The notes beneath the pieces were generated by a model. That model ran no database searches. It saw only the letters and a list, made by a program, of their open reading frames with translations, and was not told the DNA's origin. DNA of 64,000 bases. Origin: Micromonospora sp. NBC_00389 (GTDB lineage Bacteria > Actinomycetota > Actinomycetes > Mycobacteriales > Micromonosporaceae). The DNA lies in assembly GCF_036059255.1 (NCBI RefSeq), contig NZ_CP107947.1, positions 4,216,001 to 4,280,000 of the forward strand. Reading direction: 5' to 3'. Each line of letters begins with the position of its first letter. The first letter of the stretch is position 1. Shown piece by piece: positions 9,462 through 18,231 of this stretch. The translations under genes were made by a program, and so were the position numbers.

Positions 9462-10020
9462 TCAGAGAACGGGGGCCAGCAAGGAGTTCGGCCAGCACCG
9501 AATCACCTGGTCAGCAGGCCCTGCTAGCGTCAGCCGCACACAGGCCGCCCACCGGATCATGTCCTCGGATGTCTCCGGCCGGCGTTCGTGGTCGCGGGCC
9601 AGCCGGCGGTGGCCCATCAGCCAGCCCATACTCCTCCCGACCACCCACCGCCTGGGGTGGACAGCGAATCCCTTCTGATCAGCGGGTTCCCGGACGATGT
9701 CCAACGTCAGGTTCAGCATCGCGGCGGCCCAGCCGACGAGCCGGCCGGCGAAGCCCTGGTCGGCGAACACGTGCCGCATCGGGGTGGCCGCCACTGCGGC
9801 GAGCAGCGCGCCCTTGGCACCGTCGCGGTCCTGCCAGGACGCGGCCAGGATCCAGACCGTGACCAGCAGCCCGAGGGTGTCGGTGACGATGAACCGATTC
9901 CGGCCGTTGACCCGCTTCCCCTCGAACACGCCCGCGGCGTCGTCGGCCCCTGAGCCGGCCGGTTGCGACACCAGGGACGGGTCGACGGCGCCGGACCGGG
10001 ACCGGGTGACGAGAAATGCG
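9462..10020 (-). mobile_element. IS5-family transposase, C-terminal fragment
   Basis: The minus strand encodes a DDE transposase tail: GAVDPSLVSQPAG, FEGKRVNGRNRFIVTDTLGL, then HVFADQGFAGRLV with a catalytic Asp, and RRWVVGRSMGWLMGHRRLAR in the conserved C-terminal region. The N-terminal third, including the HTH-like region, is missing beyond about 10020. It is cut off just upstream of the MFS gene promoter. Not expected to be active. Confidence 0.75.
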
Positions 10021-10063
10021 CCGCACCGACGCGATCACGTCCGGGCCCTGACCCGCTAGGGTG

Positions 10064-10080
10064 TGGAAACAGCGTTTCCA
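10064..10080. promoter_or_regulatory. 17-bp palindrome upstream of MFS transporter, IclR-type operator candidate
   Basis: TGGAAACAGCGTTTCCA is a perfect 7-bp inverted repeat with a 3-bp spacer, ending 30 bases before the GTG start of the transporter. It resembles the TGGAAA/TTTCCA half-sites bound by IclR-family regulators. No IclR gene is next to it in the window. Confidence 0.55.
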
Positions 10081-10110
10081 TTCGTGCCACAATAGGGCAG
10101 AGGGGTCAAC

Positions 10111-11448
10111 GTGCAGCGCAGCCAGGAAGACACCGCCGCCGCGCCGGAGGCCGGCGAGCAGACCACCACGTTCGGCCCACTCCGGCTCTCACCGGGCACG
10201 ACCCGGACCAACATCAGCGGGTACTACTGGCTGGCGCTGACGTCGATCATGACGTTCACGTTCATCCCGGCCGCGCAGACCGCGCTACTCACCTCCATCC
10301 TGGGCGTGCCCAAGGGTGAGCAGGGTTCGATCGTGGGCACCGCTGGGCTGATCAGCGAGATCGTCCTGATCGCGGCGGTCGGCCTGGCCGGCGCCTGGTC
10401 CGACCGCCTCGGACGGCGCCCGATCGTGGTCGGCGGCTACATCCTGCTCGGCCTCGGCGTCGGCATGGCACCGTTCCTCGGCTCGGTCCTGCCCTACTAC
10501 CTGGCCCGGGGTGTCGCCGCCGTCGGCATGGCGATGGTCACCGTGATGCTCACGGCCGTGGTCGCCGACTACGTCCGGGACACCACCCGCGGCAGGGCCA
10601 ACGGCATCCTCGGCTTCTGCAACGGTCTCGGCGCGCTCGTCACGTTCTTCGTGCTGATCAAACTGCCCGACATCTTCGAGGGCATCGGGATGGACGCGAC
10701 CGCCGCGCTGCGGGCGACCTACCTCATCGTCGGCGGGCTGGCCCTGCTCACCGCGATCCTGATGCGGCTCACCCTCCGGGGCGGCCTGGCGACAACGCAC
10801 TCCGAGCACACCCCGATCCCCAGGCTGCTGCGCGAGGGCGTCGCCGAGATCCGGCGCCCCGGGGTCTCCTTCGCTTACCTCAGCGCCTTCGTCGCCCGGG
10901 CCGACCTGGCGCTCGTCGGCGCCTACCTCACCCTCTGGGCACAGCAGTACGGCACCCAGCACCTCGGGCTCAGCGAGGCCGAGGCGCTGGCCAAGGCAGG
11001 TCTGTTGCTGGGAGTGGCCAACGGCGTCGCGCTGATCGGGGCACCGGCCATCGGCATCATCGCCGACCGGCTGTCCCGCACCGACGCGGTGCTGATCTCC
11101 CTGGGGACCGCCGCCCTCGGCTACACCGCCACGATCTTCGTCGGAGACCCGTTCAGCCCGCTCGGCTACGCCGTCGCCGCGCTGATCGGGCTCGGCCAGG
11201 TCAGCGCCGTCATCTCCAGTCAGGTGCTGATCGCCGAACAGGCTCCCAGCCGTACCCGGGGCTCGGTCATCGGAACGTTCGCGCTCAGCGGCGGCATCGG
11301 CATCATGATCGCGTTCGCCGCCGGTGGCACCCTGTACGACAACTGGCGCCCCGCCGGCCCGTTCGTCCTGTTCGGCATCCTGGCCGGGCTGGCCTGCCTG
11401 TACGGCCTGGCCGTCCGATCGAGGATCCCCAACCACCCGGTGGAATGA
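10111..11448 (+). CDS. Major facilitator superfamily transporter
   Basis: 445 residues, GTG start behind GAGGGG. About twelve hydrophobic helices; the helix 2-3 loop contains GAWSDRLGRRPIVVGGY, the MFS signature motif A, and a related GIIADRLSRTDAVLIS appears in the second half. An N-terminal soluble tail of about 40 residues precedes the first helix. The substrate cannot be assigned; MFS proteins with an IclR-type palindrome upstream often move organic acids or aromatic compounds, which is only a guess here. It is bordered on both sides by mobile-element remnants (IS5 fragment, integrase fragment), so its own regulator may have been lost. Confidence 0.85.
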   Translation: MQRSQEDTAAAPEAGEQTTTFGPLRLSPGTTRTNISGYYWLALTSIMTFTFIPAAQTALLTSILGVPKGEQGSIVGTAGLISEIVLIAAVGLAGAWSDRLGRRPIVVGGYILLGLGVGMAPFLGSVLPYYLARGVAAVGMAMVTVMLTAVVADYVRDTTRGRANGILGFCNGLGALVTFFVLIKLPDIFEGIGMDATAALRATYLIVGGLALLTAILMRLTLRGGLATTHSEHTPIPRLLREGVAEIRRPGVSFAYLSAFVARADLALVGAYLTLWAQQYGTQHLGLSEAEALAKAGLLLGVANGVALIGAPAIGIIADRLSRTDAVLISLGTAALGYTATIFVGDPFSPLGYAVAALIGLGQVSAVISSQVLIAEQAPSRTRGSVIGTFALSGGIGIMIAFAAGGTLYDNWRPAGPFVLFGILAGLACLYGLAVRSRIPNHPVE

Positions 11449-11492
11449 AAGTCCCAGCGGTGGGTGTCAAATTCGTGACTTGTGGTACTACG

Positions 11493-11996
11493 GCAATGGG
11501 ACACGAAGCTGTGCCGCAACTCGCGGGGAGTCCAGTCGCGCGGGTCAAGGCCCGCTTTGGCGACGACGGGTCGGAAGGCTCGAAGCACGTTGTGCCGATC
11601 AAGGGCCGTGCCGGCGGCAGATGCGAAGACGAGGCGATCAGTGGCAGGCTGGCCCTGGCCATCCCTATGGGTGGTCAGCGCGGTGACGCACCGGGCCGGC
11701 AGAGCCAGGGTGCGACGCGACTTCTTGGTCTTGGTGTCACCGTCGGAACGGATCGAACGCCAGACCTGAATGGATGGCGGCACCGGGGGATCGTTGTCCG
11801 GCCTGCCGCTGAGGTTGACGTATTCCCAGGTGAGAGCGCGCAGCTCCTCGGTGCGAGCGCCGGTCAGCAGTGACAGCACGATGTAGGCGTGCAACGAGCT
11901 GCCCTCGGCAGCGATCAAAAGCGCCTTGGCGTGGTCAAGCGTCAGCGACTTCGATGGACGGCCGCCGCGACCTGTGGGCACTTCGCAGAGTGCCAC
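11493..11996 (-). pseudogene. Tyrosine recombinase/phage-type integrase, internal fragment
   Basis: About 168 recognisable residues on the minus strand: KSLTLDHAKALLIAAE, LTGARTEELRALTW (first catalytic Arg), KTKKSRRTLALP, and TPRELRHSFVSHC (HxxR-like block). The frame then runs into unrelated sequence, so the final His and the Tyr nucleophile are lost, and the N-terminal arm-binding domain is cut at 11996 where an IS110 fragment begins. It could once have served an element integrated nearby. A second integrase remnant at 39.5 kb is a different protein. Confidence 0.75.
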
Positions 11997-12332
11997 AACG
12001 GGATCGCGCAGCTACTAGCTGCCGCCGGCGAGGATGTCGACGATGTCCCAACCACTCTCGCCGCCCGAGCTCGGCTACTGGACACCGGCGGCAGCCGCAA
12101 GACCGACGCCGCGGACGCCGCCAGCGTCGCGCACGCCGCCATACAACACAAGCGGCTGCGCCACGTCGTCGCCGAGAACGACCACACCCGACTGCGGCTG
12201 CTATCCGAACGCCGCGACGACCTGGCCCGCGAACGCGTCCGGCTACTCAACCGGCTCCACGTGCTGCTGCGTGACCTGATCCCCGGCGGCGCGGCGCTGG
12301 ACCTCACCGCCATGATCCAGGTGGAGCGATGA
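11985..12332 (+). mobile_element. IS110-family transposase, N-terminal-domain fragment
   Basis: The plus strand encodes TGGSRKTDAADAASVAHAA, then LLSERRDDLARERVRLLNRL and HVLLRDLIPGG, the DEDD RuvC-like N-terminal domain plus the coiled linker of IS110 transposases. The first catalytic Asp region and the C-terminal serine domain are missing; the frame stops at 12332. Remnant. Confidence 0.7.
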
Positions 12333-12377
12333 TCGATGTTGATGGGAAGTGACCGCACCGTGGATGGGAGCGAGCCG

Positions 12378-13190
12378 TCAGTACACGGCAGCGGATGCGA
12401 GGAGGGCGGCAGTGGACAACGCGAGTAGGCCGTCGGAACCGCGGTAGGCGGCGGTGAGCCGGTCGTACTGATGCCGGATGCGGCCGATCGTGCTCGGCGA
12501 CTGGCATTCCATGAGCAGCCCGGGGGTACCGATGCCGTTGGCAGGTCCGCTCCACCAGTCCTCAGGGTCGGTGCGGTGCGTCCAGGTAAGGGTGTCGCAG
12601 CGCACGTCGGTGAGCCCCACGTGGCGCAGAAGGCTGGACAGCCCTTCGGCGGTGCGGGGGAAGTCCTTGTCCGCCGCCAGCTTGGGCATGGTGGTGGGGC
12701 GCTCAACATCGGCGGCGTCGAAGATCTGACCCCATAGCTGTTGTGCGGGTGGTGCGGGGTAGGGCCAGATCGTCACAGCGATGCGGCCGCCGGAGCGCAC
12801 AACGCGTTGAAGCTCGGTGAGGGCGGCCGCTGGGTCTCCGACATGGTTGATGACGAAGTTGGCCACCGCTGCGTCAAAGCATCCGTCGGTGAACGGCAGA
12901 TCCGGAAGGACTGCGTGACGGACTTCGGCGGCGGGGACGTGGCGGCGTGCTAGGTCGAGCATGCCGGGTTCGGCATCGACGGCCACGACCGCGGCGCCGC
13001 GGGAGCACGCCAGGGCGGCGACGGTTCCCGGACCGGTTCCCGCGTCCAGCAGCCGGATGCCGGCTTCGACACCGGCGGCATCCAGCAGCACCTCTGCCGG
13101 ATAGGTGCATAACGTGGCGAAACTACCGTGATATGCCGCTGCGCGTCCTGACCACCGCGACCGCTCGTGCGCGTCGAAGCCTGTCGTCAT
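12378..13190 (-). CDS. Class I SAM-dependent methyltransferase
   Basis: 270 residues from the ATG of MTTGFDAHERSRW, with a GGGG-rich ribosome-binding region upstream; a longer open frame upstream lacks protein character. Motif I is LLDAGTGPGTVA, motif II VVAVDAEPGM, motif III DGCFDAAVANFVINHV, followed by GGRIAVTIW. This is the Methyltransf_11/25-type Rossmann fold. The C-terminal part (EDWWSGPANGIGT) resembles UbiE-like small-molecule methyltransferases. Cytoplasmic; substrate unknown. It stands alone between an IS110 fragment and a 400-bp gene-poor stretch. Confidence 0.85.
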   Translation of the reverse strand: MTTGFDAHERSRWSGRAAAYHGSFATLCTYPAEVLLDAAGVEAGIRLLDAGTGPGTVAALACSRGAAVVAVDAEPGMLDLARRHVPAAEVRHAVLPDLPFTDGCFDAAVANFVINHVGDPAAALTELQRVVRSGGRIAVTIWPYPAPPAQQLWGQIFDAADVERPTTMPKLAADKDFPRTAEGLSSLLRHVGLTDVRCDTLTWTHRTDPEDWWSGPANGIGTPGLLMECQSPSTIGRIRHQYDRLTAAYRGSDGLLALSTAALLASAAVY

Positions 13191-13585
13191 CACTGGTCCC
13201 CGCCCTTCGCCACCAAGCTTGATCGACAAAGCTAGCGGATCGTGATGTGAGGCGTGATCAGGTGTCGTTGCGTTCGGCTCGAGCGCGGGTCCGGGCCAGG
13301 TGGTAGGAGTCGGCGCCGCACGCCGAGCGTCGTGGAGCGCAGCCGACTGGCGGGTGGCGACGCGCGCACGTGCCGAATTGAGCATGTCCACCGTGGTCGA
13401 AGGCCAACCACAATCCGACTCGCCCGCCGCCCGCGAGCACTAGGCCATCAGTTCGGGGCGCATGCCGCTGGTGGCGGTCGTGCCAAGTTGGGTGTGCCCG
13501 AGAATTCGAGCCTCCCTCTAGTGAGGGAGATGAGTCCCCTCAGGATGGGAGGCGCCATGGCGCCCGAGGGGACGATCTTGATGAT
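13191..13585. other. Gene-poor stretch with a small hairpin
   Basis: No convincing gene on either strand. At 13512-13529 a CTCCCTC/GAGGGAG stem lies about 60 bases before the start of the membrane protein and may be a terminator or leader structure. Confidence 0.35.
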
Positions 13586-14065
13586 ATGAGAGTTCACGGC
13601 AGCCCTCGTTGGGCGTACGGCACGTTCGCGTGGCTGATCTTTTTCGTCGTGTCCCACGTGGTAGCGGTGTTCCTCCCCGGTAACGATCCGACCGGCGACG
13701 GACCTTGGGGCCTAAGGGCGTACGTAATCTTCAACATCACTCTCATCCTCATGTCGGCCGTCGGGGCGGCTGTCGTTGTAGCCACCGTCCGGCCATGGGG
13801 ACGACGCGTCCCTCGGTGGGTGCTCCTCACGCCGCTGTGGTTTGGCAGCGCGCTACTCGTCGTCCGAGGGGTTCCCGGGATGGTCGAAAACCTGCTGATG
13901 GCTACAGGCATCCGCCGAGGCGGCTTTGTGGGGGCGGAAGACATCTCCACGGCTGAGCTGTGGGCCGGCCTTGGGATCAACACCTATTTCTTTATTGGCG
14001 CGGTGCTGCTCGCCGTGACGACGGTCTCCTACTTCCGCCGATCACGGGGAGACAATCACCGCTGA
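13586..14065 (+). CDS. Small four-helix membrane protein of unknown function
   Basis: 159 residues with four hydrophobic segments (about residues 10-30, 44-68, 78-96, 128-148) and short charged loops, ending RRSRGDNHR. The layout resembles small DUF3995-like actinobacterial membrane proteins, but no diagnostic motif is visible. The ATG at 13586 is chosen over an out-of-frame ATG at 13581. Coding character is good (membrane profile, third-position GC). No operon partner. Confidence 0.6.
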   Translation: MRVHGSPRWAYGTFAWLIFFVVSHVVAVFLPGNDPTGDGPWGLRAYVIFNITLILMSAVGAAVVVATVRPWGRRVPRWVLLTPLWFGSALLVVRGVPGMVENLLMATGIRRGGFVGAEDISTAELWAGLGINTYFFIGAVLLAVTTVSYFRRSRGDNHR

Positions 14066-14387
14066 TTGCCACACCTCCCACAGCCAGGTCATCCTCAACT
14101 GCCGCAGATCGAGCGGGTGAGGTGCGCGGCTGGATCGCCGGGCGTCGTCGGCTCGTACGGGGCGCTGTTGATTGTCAGAGGCCCGTGGTCGTGGACGACG
14201 CTCGCCGTACGCGGCGCGGCGCGTGCACGTGGAGTCTCACACATGCCGGCCCGGCGTCGAGATCGTCCTGAGCCTCGAGGTCCTGCCCCTGACGGTCCGC
14301 CGGGCTGCCTGCGCGCCGGCAGCCCAGCGAGTCGGGCCGGCCGACGGGCAGAGGCTGCGGCCACGGCGCAGCGGTTAGCCTGCCGTT
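14066..14387. other. Intergenic stretch without a recognisable gene
   Basis: Overlapping short open frames on both strands have no protein character. The YdeI-like gene starts at its end. Confidence 0.35.
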
Positions 14388-14993
14388 ATGGCGAGCGCCG
14401 AGCTGGATGAGTTGATCGTCGCGGACGCCGAGGCGCTGCGCGCGTGGTTGTCGGCCAACCACGCCACGTCGCCCGGCGTCTGGCTGGCCCTGACCAAGAA
14501 GGGCGGCATAGTCACCACGCTGACCTGGCAGCAGGCGGTCGACGAGGCCCTGTGTTTCGGCTGGATCGACGGGCAGACCCGGAAGCGGGATCAGGAGACC
14601 TCTTGGATCCGGTTCACCCCTCGTAGACCCCGCAGTTCCTGGTCACAACGCAATGTCGCCCACGTGGCCCGGCTGGAAGCACAGGGGCGAATGCTGCCCC
14701 CAGGCCGCGTCGCGGTAGAAGCCGCGAAGGCGGACGGGCGGTGGGCGACGGCCTACGCCCCGCCGTCGGAAGCCGAGGTGCCGGCCGACCTACTCGCCGC
14801 CATCGCCGCCGTCCCGGCCGCCCAGGCCATGTTCGACGTACTCACCAAAACCAACCGGTTCGCTCTCATCTACCGCGTCAATGCCGTCAAACGGGCGCAG
14901 ACCCGCGAGCGAAAGATCGGCGAGTTCGTCGCCATGCTGTCCCGCCACGAGACGATCTACCCGCAAAAGGCCAAGCCTCCGAACTCGCCGTAA
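14388..14993 (+). CDS. YdeI/OmpD-associated family protein
   Basis: 201 residues. N-terminal ELDELIVADAEALRAWLSAN, then ALCFGWIDGQTRKRDQETSW and IRFTPRRPRSSWSQRN match the YdeI/OmdA domain, with the C-terminal basic helix NAVKRAQTRERKIGEF. Family members are small cytosolic proteins linked to stress or cationic-peptide tolerance; the mechanism is not established. Length agrees with the family (about 190-200). The ATG is the first in frame. Monocistronic, followed by an IS110 fragment on the other strand. Confidence 0.85.
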   Translation: MASAELDELIVADAEALRAWLSANHATSPGVWLALTKKGGIVTTLTWQQAVDEALCFGWIDGQTRKRDQETSWIRFTPRRPRSSWSQRNVAHVARLEAQGRMLPPGRVAVEAAKADGRWATAYAPPSEAEVPADLLAAIAAVPAAQAMFDVLTKTNRFALIYRVNAVKRAQTRERKIGEFVAMLSRHETIYPQKAKPPNSP

Positions 14994-15038
14994 TCGGCAT
15001 CTTCATGATCATGTGCACCCATCTGGCACCCCTCTGTG

Positions 15039-15299
15039 TCAAGAGGCGGCGAGGAGCGGTGCTCCAGGCTGGGGTTCGGCGGGTCCGGGAAGTGACTGTT
15101 CCGAAGTGTCGATCATGGGGATCGGGTCGGCCCCGCTGGATTGAAGAGTCGTCCCCACGTGTCCTCCCGGGCCCGTCCCAGCCTTGTTAGCGTCTTTGAT
15201 CATTTGCTTGTAGACGACGTCGGACAGTCGGCGCTTGAGTGCGCGCATGGCCTCCATCGGCGTTTTGCCCGCGGGGATGTTCGTACTCATCGGCCTCAA
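15039..15299 (-). mobile_element. IS110-family transposase, C-terminal fragment
   Basis: 86 residues: GKTPMEAMRALKRRLSDVVY followed by KQMIKDANKAG is the conserved end of IS110/IS116 transposases, and the tail carrying SSGADPI and SEQSLPGPAEPQP is typical of actinobacterial members. Everything upstream of the C-terminus is gone. A second IS110 piece (N-terminal type) lies at 12 kb in opposite orientation, so they are not halves of one simple insertion. Confidence 0.65.
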
Positions 15300-15422
15300 G
15301 ACGCTGATGTAGACCGGCGAATCACTGGGTTACTCCCCGTTCCGGGACGCCTGAGGCACGAGAAAAACGGCGCAGGGGGCTGCCGCCTCAACCTTCCGAT
15401 GGCGTCAGCCCCGGTGTCCGCG

Positions 15423-15641
15423 TCAGCTTGCCAATTGGGAACGAAGGAGCTCCTTCGCTCGCTGGGCCCGGTCCCGGTCATTCGACTGCACGTCCTTGAA
15501 GAACTGCGCAGCCGCCGGATCACCACTACGTTGAGCATCGTCGATGTACTGCTGTAGCGTGTCGGCTTCCTGCAAGGTGTGGTACAAGAGGCTGATCACG
15601 TTGTAGTGGACGTCATGAGTTGCAGTGGCGCTAGCGGTCAT
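15423..15641 (-). CDS. Small conserved helical protein of unknown function
   Basis: 72 residues, ATG preceded by a clear GAAGGGAG ribosome-binding site at ideal spacing. The sequence (YNVISLLYHTLQEADTLQQY, then AAQFFKDVQSNDRDRAQRAK) is strongly helical and acidic/basic patterned, with no membrane segment or Cys. It resembles small ferritin-like or coiled proteins of unknown role common in actinomycetes. The ribosome-binding site and codon bias support a real gene; no function is assigned. Confidence 0.65.
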   Translation of the reverse strand: MTASATATHDVHYNVISLLYHTLQEADTLQQYIDDAQRSGDPAAAQFFKDVQSNDRDRAQRAKELLRSQLAS

Positions 15642-15997
15642 CGTCTGCTCCCTTCAACTGTCGCTTGTCTGTGCCGCGGTTACCCGCCATGTGCGCCTTG
15701 AAAAGTCCCAGGACATTCGCAACGGCGCTATGGAGCCTCGACCCCAATGGTGACTACGAAGGCCATGCACCACGTGTCGTCCCGCAATGGAGGAAACCCC
15801 CCGAGATCGTCTCCGGCCGTACGGCTTGAGCTTGTCCGCGCCGACGGCGGCCTCCGATCACTCCGGCACCGGCAGGCTCCCGCCGCCGAGTGAGGTGTTC
15901 CGTCCGATCCCAACGCAGCGGGACGACTGACCCGAACGGGCCGGGTAGCGTCCTAATCGTGCTCGAGTGGGCCGGCGACCGGCTCGGGTTGGCGTGG
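15642..15997. other. Gene-poor stretch upstream of ArsB remnant
   Basis: Short frames only. Minus-strand frames of 16-16.7 kb are shadows of the ArsB pseudogene. No regulatory structure stands out. Confidence 0.35.
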
Positions 15998-16720
15998 TGA
16001 GCGCCGCCGTCGGTCTGCTGGTGTTGGCCGCGGTGCTCGGCTTCGCGGTAGCCCCGCCGCGCGGGCTGCCGGAAGCGGTGGCCCCGACGCCGGGCCGCTG
16101 GTCGCGTTGGGCTGGTCTCGCGGCCACAGGTGCGCGGCGAACTGGTGGCGCTTGGGCCGACGGTGGCGTCTGCTGCGGCTGATCTTCGTACTCGCCTCGA
16201 TCGTGACCGCCGTGTTGAGCCTCGACGCCACGGTGGTGCTGCTGACCCCGGCGGTGCTGGCCACCACCGCTCGGGTGGGGGTGCGGCCGAAACCGCACCT
16301 GTACGCCTGCGGGAACCTGGCCAACTCCGCGTCGCTGCTGCTGCCGATCTCCAATGTGAGCGACCTGCTCGCCTTCGCCGTCAGCGGGTTGAGCTTTACC
16401 CGGTTCGCGGGGCTGAATGGCCCTGCCGTGGCTGGCGGTGATCGCCATCGAGTATGCGATCTTCCGGCGGGTGTTCGCGGTCGACCTGGCCACCCCGGCG
16501 TAGGCACCGCCATTGGCGCCCCTTCCCGCCCGCCGCAGTACGCGTTCGCAGTCGTGGGCGGCACGCCTTGCGGGGTTCGCGCTGGCCAAACCGATCGGTG
16601 GGCATCCGCATGGACCGCAGCGGCCGGGGCCCTGGCCTTGGCGGTACCCCGCCTTCGCCGGGCGCCCGGGCGCGAAGGCGTACCGGCTGCTGCGGGCTCA
16701 GCCCTGGCGGTGTCGGTCCG
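15998..16720 (+). pseudogene. Arsenical pump membrane protein (ArsB/SLC13-type), multiply frameshifted
   Basis: Pieces of one protein appear in successive frames: VSAAVGLLVLAAVLGFAVAP, then IFVLASIVTAVLSLDATVVL and LYACGNLANSASLLLPISNV with LSFTRFAG, then VIAIEYAIFRRVFAVDLATP, then AGFALAKPIG and AAGALALAVPRLRR. This order matches ArsB/CitM-type arsenite antiporters, roughly the first two thirds. At least three frame changes and internal losses mean no functional product. The LDATVVLLTP and NLANSASLLLP blocks are the family signature loops. Confidence 0.75.
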
Positions 16721-16793
16721 GAGCATCAGGTGAAAGCCCATCGCTCATCTCCTTCCGCCCCGTGTAGACGACTCCGGTTCGTGGAAACGATGA

Positions 16794-16814
16794 AAGGCCC
16801 CCGCAGGGGCCTTT
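16794..16814 (+). terminator. Rho-independent terminator-like hairpin
   Basis: AAAGGCCCC paired with GGGGCCTTT around a CGCA-type loop, followed by TCTCG. It would end transcription of the ArsB region just before TnpB element 1. Confidence 0.65.
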
Positions 16815-16979
16815 TCTCGTGGGCCGGATATTGCTCATGAGAACGCTCCTCCAGTAGCCTCCGGCCGAACGTTCTCATCGGTGTCGCGGCGTGGATACCC
16901 CTGCCTTCAGGCGGGGGAGGAAACGCCGCTCCCTCCCTTCAAGTGCAGACTCACATAGGCAAATGCTAGAATGTGAGGC

Positions 16980-18092
16980 ATGGGTGAGGTGGTGAAGCGG
17001 GCGTACAAGTACCGCTTCTATCCGACCCCGCAGCAGGCTGAGCAGTTGAATCGCACCTTCGGGTGCGTGCGAAAGGTCTACAACCTGGCCTTGGAGGCGC
17101 GCACCCGTGCGTGGGCGGTTGACCGGCGGCGCAGCACCTATGTGCAGTCGTCGGCGTGGCTGACTGAGTGGAAGCGTACCGAGGAGCTTTTGTTCCTCAA
17201 TGAGGTCAGTTCCGTGCCGTTGCAGCAGGCGCTGCGGCATCTGCAAGCCGGGTTCGCCGGGTTTTGGGGTAAGCGGTCGCGGTATCCGCGTTTCAAGTCC
17301 AAGCGGAAGTCTCGGGCGTCGGCGGAGTACACCCGCTCGGCGTTCCGCTGGCGTGACGGGCAGCTCACCCTGGCCAAGATGGACGCGCCGCTGACCATCG
17401 TGTGGTCCCGGGCCCTACCCGACGGCGCCGAGCCGTCCACGGTCACAGTGTCCCGTGACGCGGCCGGTCGCTGGTTCGTGTCCCTGCTGGTGGAAGACCC
17501 CACCGTCGAGCCCCTTCCTCCGCTCAGCACTGCGGTGGGGGTGGACGCGGGCATTACCAGTCTGCTCACCTTGTCCACCGGGGAGAAGGTCACCAACCCG
17601 CGTTATGAGCGCGTTGACCGGCGCAAGTTGGCTAAGGCGCAACGCAGCATGGCCCGTAAGGCCAGGGACTCCGCCAACCGGGCCAAAGCTCGCCTTGCGG
17701 TGGCTCGGATTCATGCCCGCATCGCCGACCGGCGGCGGGATCACCTGCACAAGCTGTCGACTCGACTCGTCCGTGAGAATCAAACGGTCGTGATCGAGGA
17801 TCTCAGTGTGGGCAACATGCTGCGCAACCACAGTCTGGCCCGCGCCATTTCCGACGCGGCGTGGACGCAACTGCGCGGCATGATCGAGTACAAGGCCGCC
17901 TGGTATGGGCGGACTGTGATCGCCGTTGACCGCTGGTATCCGAGCACGAAGACCTGTTCGGCGTGCGGGCGGATCAACACGGCCATGGCTCTCGGCGTTC
18001 GTGTCTGGACGTGTCCCGGCTGTGATGCCGTGCATGACCGGGACGTCAACGCCGCGAAGAACATTCTCGCCGCCGGGCTGGCGGAGAGGTAA
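16980..18092 (+). CDS. tnpB: TnpB RNA-guided endonuclease (OrfB, RuvC domain)
   Basis: 370 residues. N-terminal REC-like/HTH region begins YKYRFYPTPQQAEQLNRTFG with the GCVRKVYNLAL block. The RuvC catalytic triad is intact: Asp189 in VGVDAGI, Glu273 in VIEDLSV, Asp355 in HDRDVNAA. The zinc ribbon has CSACG and CPGC. TnpB proteins use the omega-RNA from the element's right end to cut DNA next to a target-adjacent motif, helping the element persist at donor sites. About 95 percent identical by eye to the copy at 44875. With all catalytic residues present it is probably an active nuclease, not a TldR-type repressor. Confidence 0.9.
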   Translation: MGEVVKRAYKYRFYPTPQQAEQLNRTFGCVRKVYNLALEARTRAWAVDRRRSTYVQSSAWLTEWKRTEELLFLNEVSSVPLQQALRHLQAGFAGFWGKRSRYPRFKSKRKSRASAEYTRSAFRWRDGQLTLAKMDAPLTIVWSRALPDGAEPSTVTVSRDAAGRWFVSLLVEDPTVEPLPPLSTAVGVDAGITSLLTLSTGEKVTNPRYERVDRRKLAKAQRSMARKARDSANRAKARLAVARIHARIADRRRDHLHKLSTRLVRENQTVVIEDLSVGNMLRNHSLARAISDAAWTQLRGMIEYKAAWYGRTVIAVDRWYPSTKTCSACGRINTAMALGVRVWTCPGCDAVHDRDVNAAKNILAAGLAER

Positions 18093-18215
18093 AACGCCTG
18101 TGGAGGGACGGTGAGACCCGACCCGCGAAAGCGGTGAAGGCGCGGCCCGGTGAAACAGGAACCCCCTCGGGCGACCGAGGGAATCCCCGCCCTTCAGGGC
18201 GGTGGAGGATGTCAA
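18093..18215 (+). ncRNA. Predicted omega-RNA scaffold at the right end of TnpB element 1
   Basis: The 123 bases after the tnpB stop are almost identical to those after the second tnpB (only a few substitutions) and contain CCCTCGGGCGACCGAGGG and CCCCGCCC-TTCA-GGGCGG stems. In this family the guide RNA covers the end of tnpB and the right end, with the guide copied from the flank; here that flank is GGGTAGACGGTGACGCTGTA. The RNA itself is inferred by position and conservation. Confidence 0.65.
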
Positions 18216-18231
18216 GGGTAGACGGTGACGC

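Larger units (their letters stand above)
16876..18215 (+). mobile_element. TnpB-only IS200/IS605-type (IS1341-like) element, copy 1
   Basis: Boundaries come from comparison with the second copy at 44771-46110: both start at CATCGGTGT and end at GATGTCAA, and both are 1340 bp. The left end has a CCCCTGCC-TTCA-GGCGGGG hairpin and the right end a CCCCGCCC-TTCA-GGGCGG hairpin, the subterminal structures expected for single-strand (Y1-type) transposition. No tnpA is present, so mobility would need a transposase in trans. There are no inverted repeats and no target duplication. The first 3-4 bases (TCAT) may be target rather than element. Confidence 0.85.

Noticed and set aside
10285..11436. Minus-strand 383-codon frame opposite the MFS transporter
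   Set aside because: Composition (Gly/Asp/Gln-rich, no hydrophobic core) is typical of the antisense of a membrane protein gene.
11985..15299. IS110 fragments at 12 kb and 15 kb as two halves of one split element
   Set aside because: They are on opposite strands and too far apart, with intact unrelated genes between; separate remnants are more likely.
16980..18092. TldR-type (nuclease-dead TnpB regulator) interpretation
   Set aside because: Asp189, Glu273 and Asp355 and the zinc ribbon are all present in both copies.
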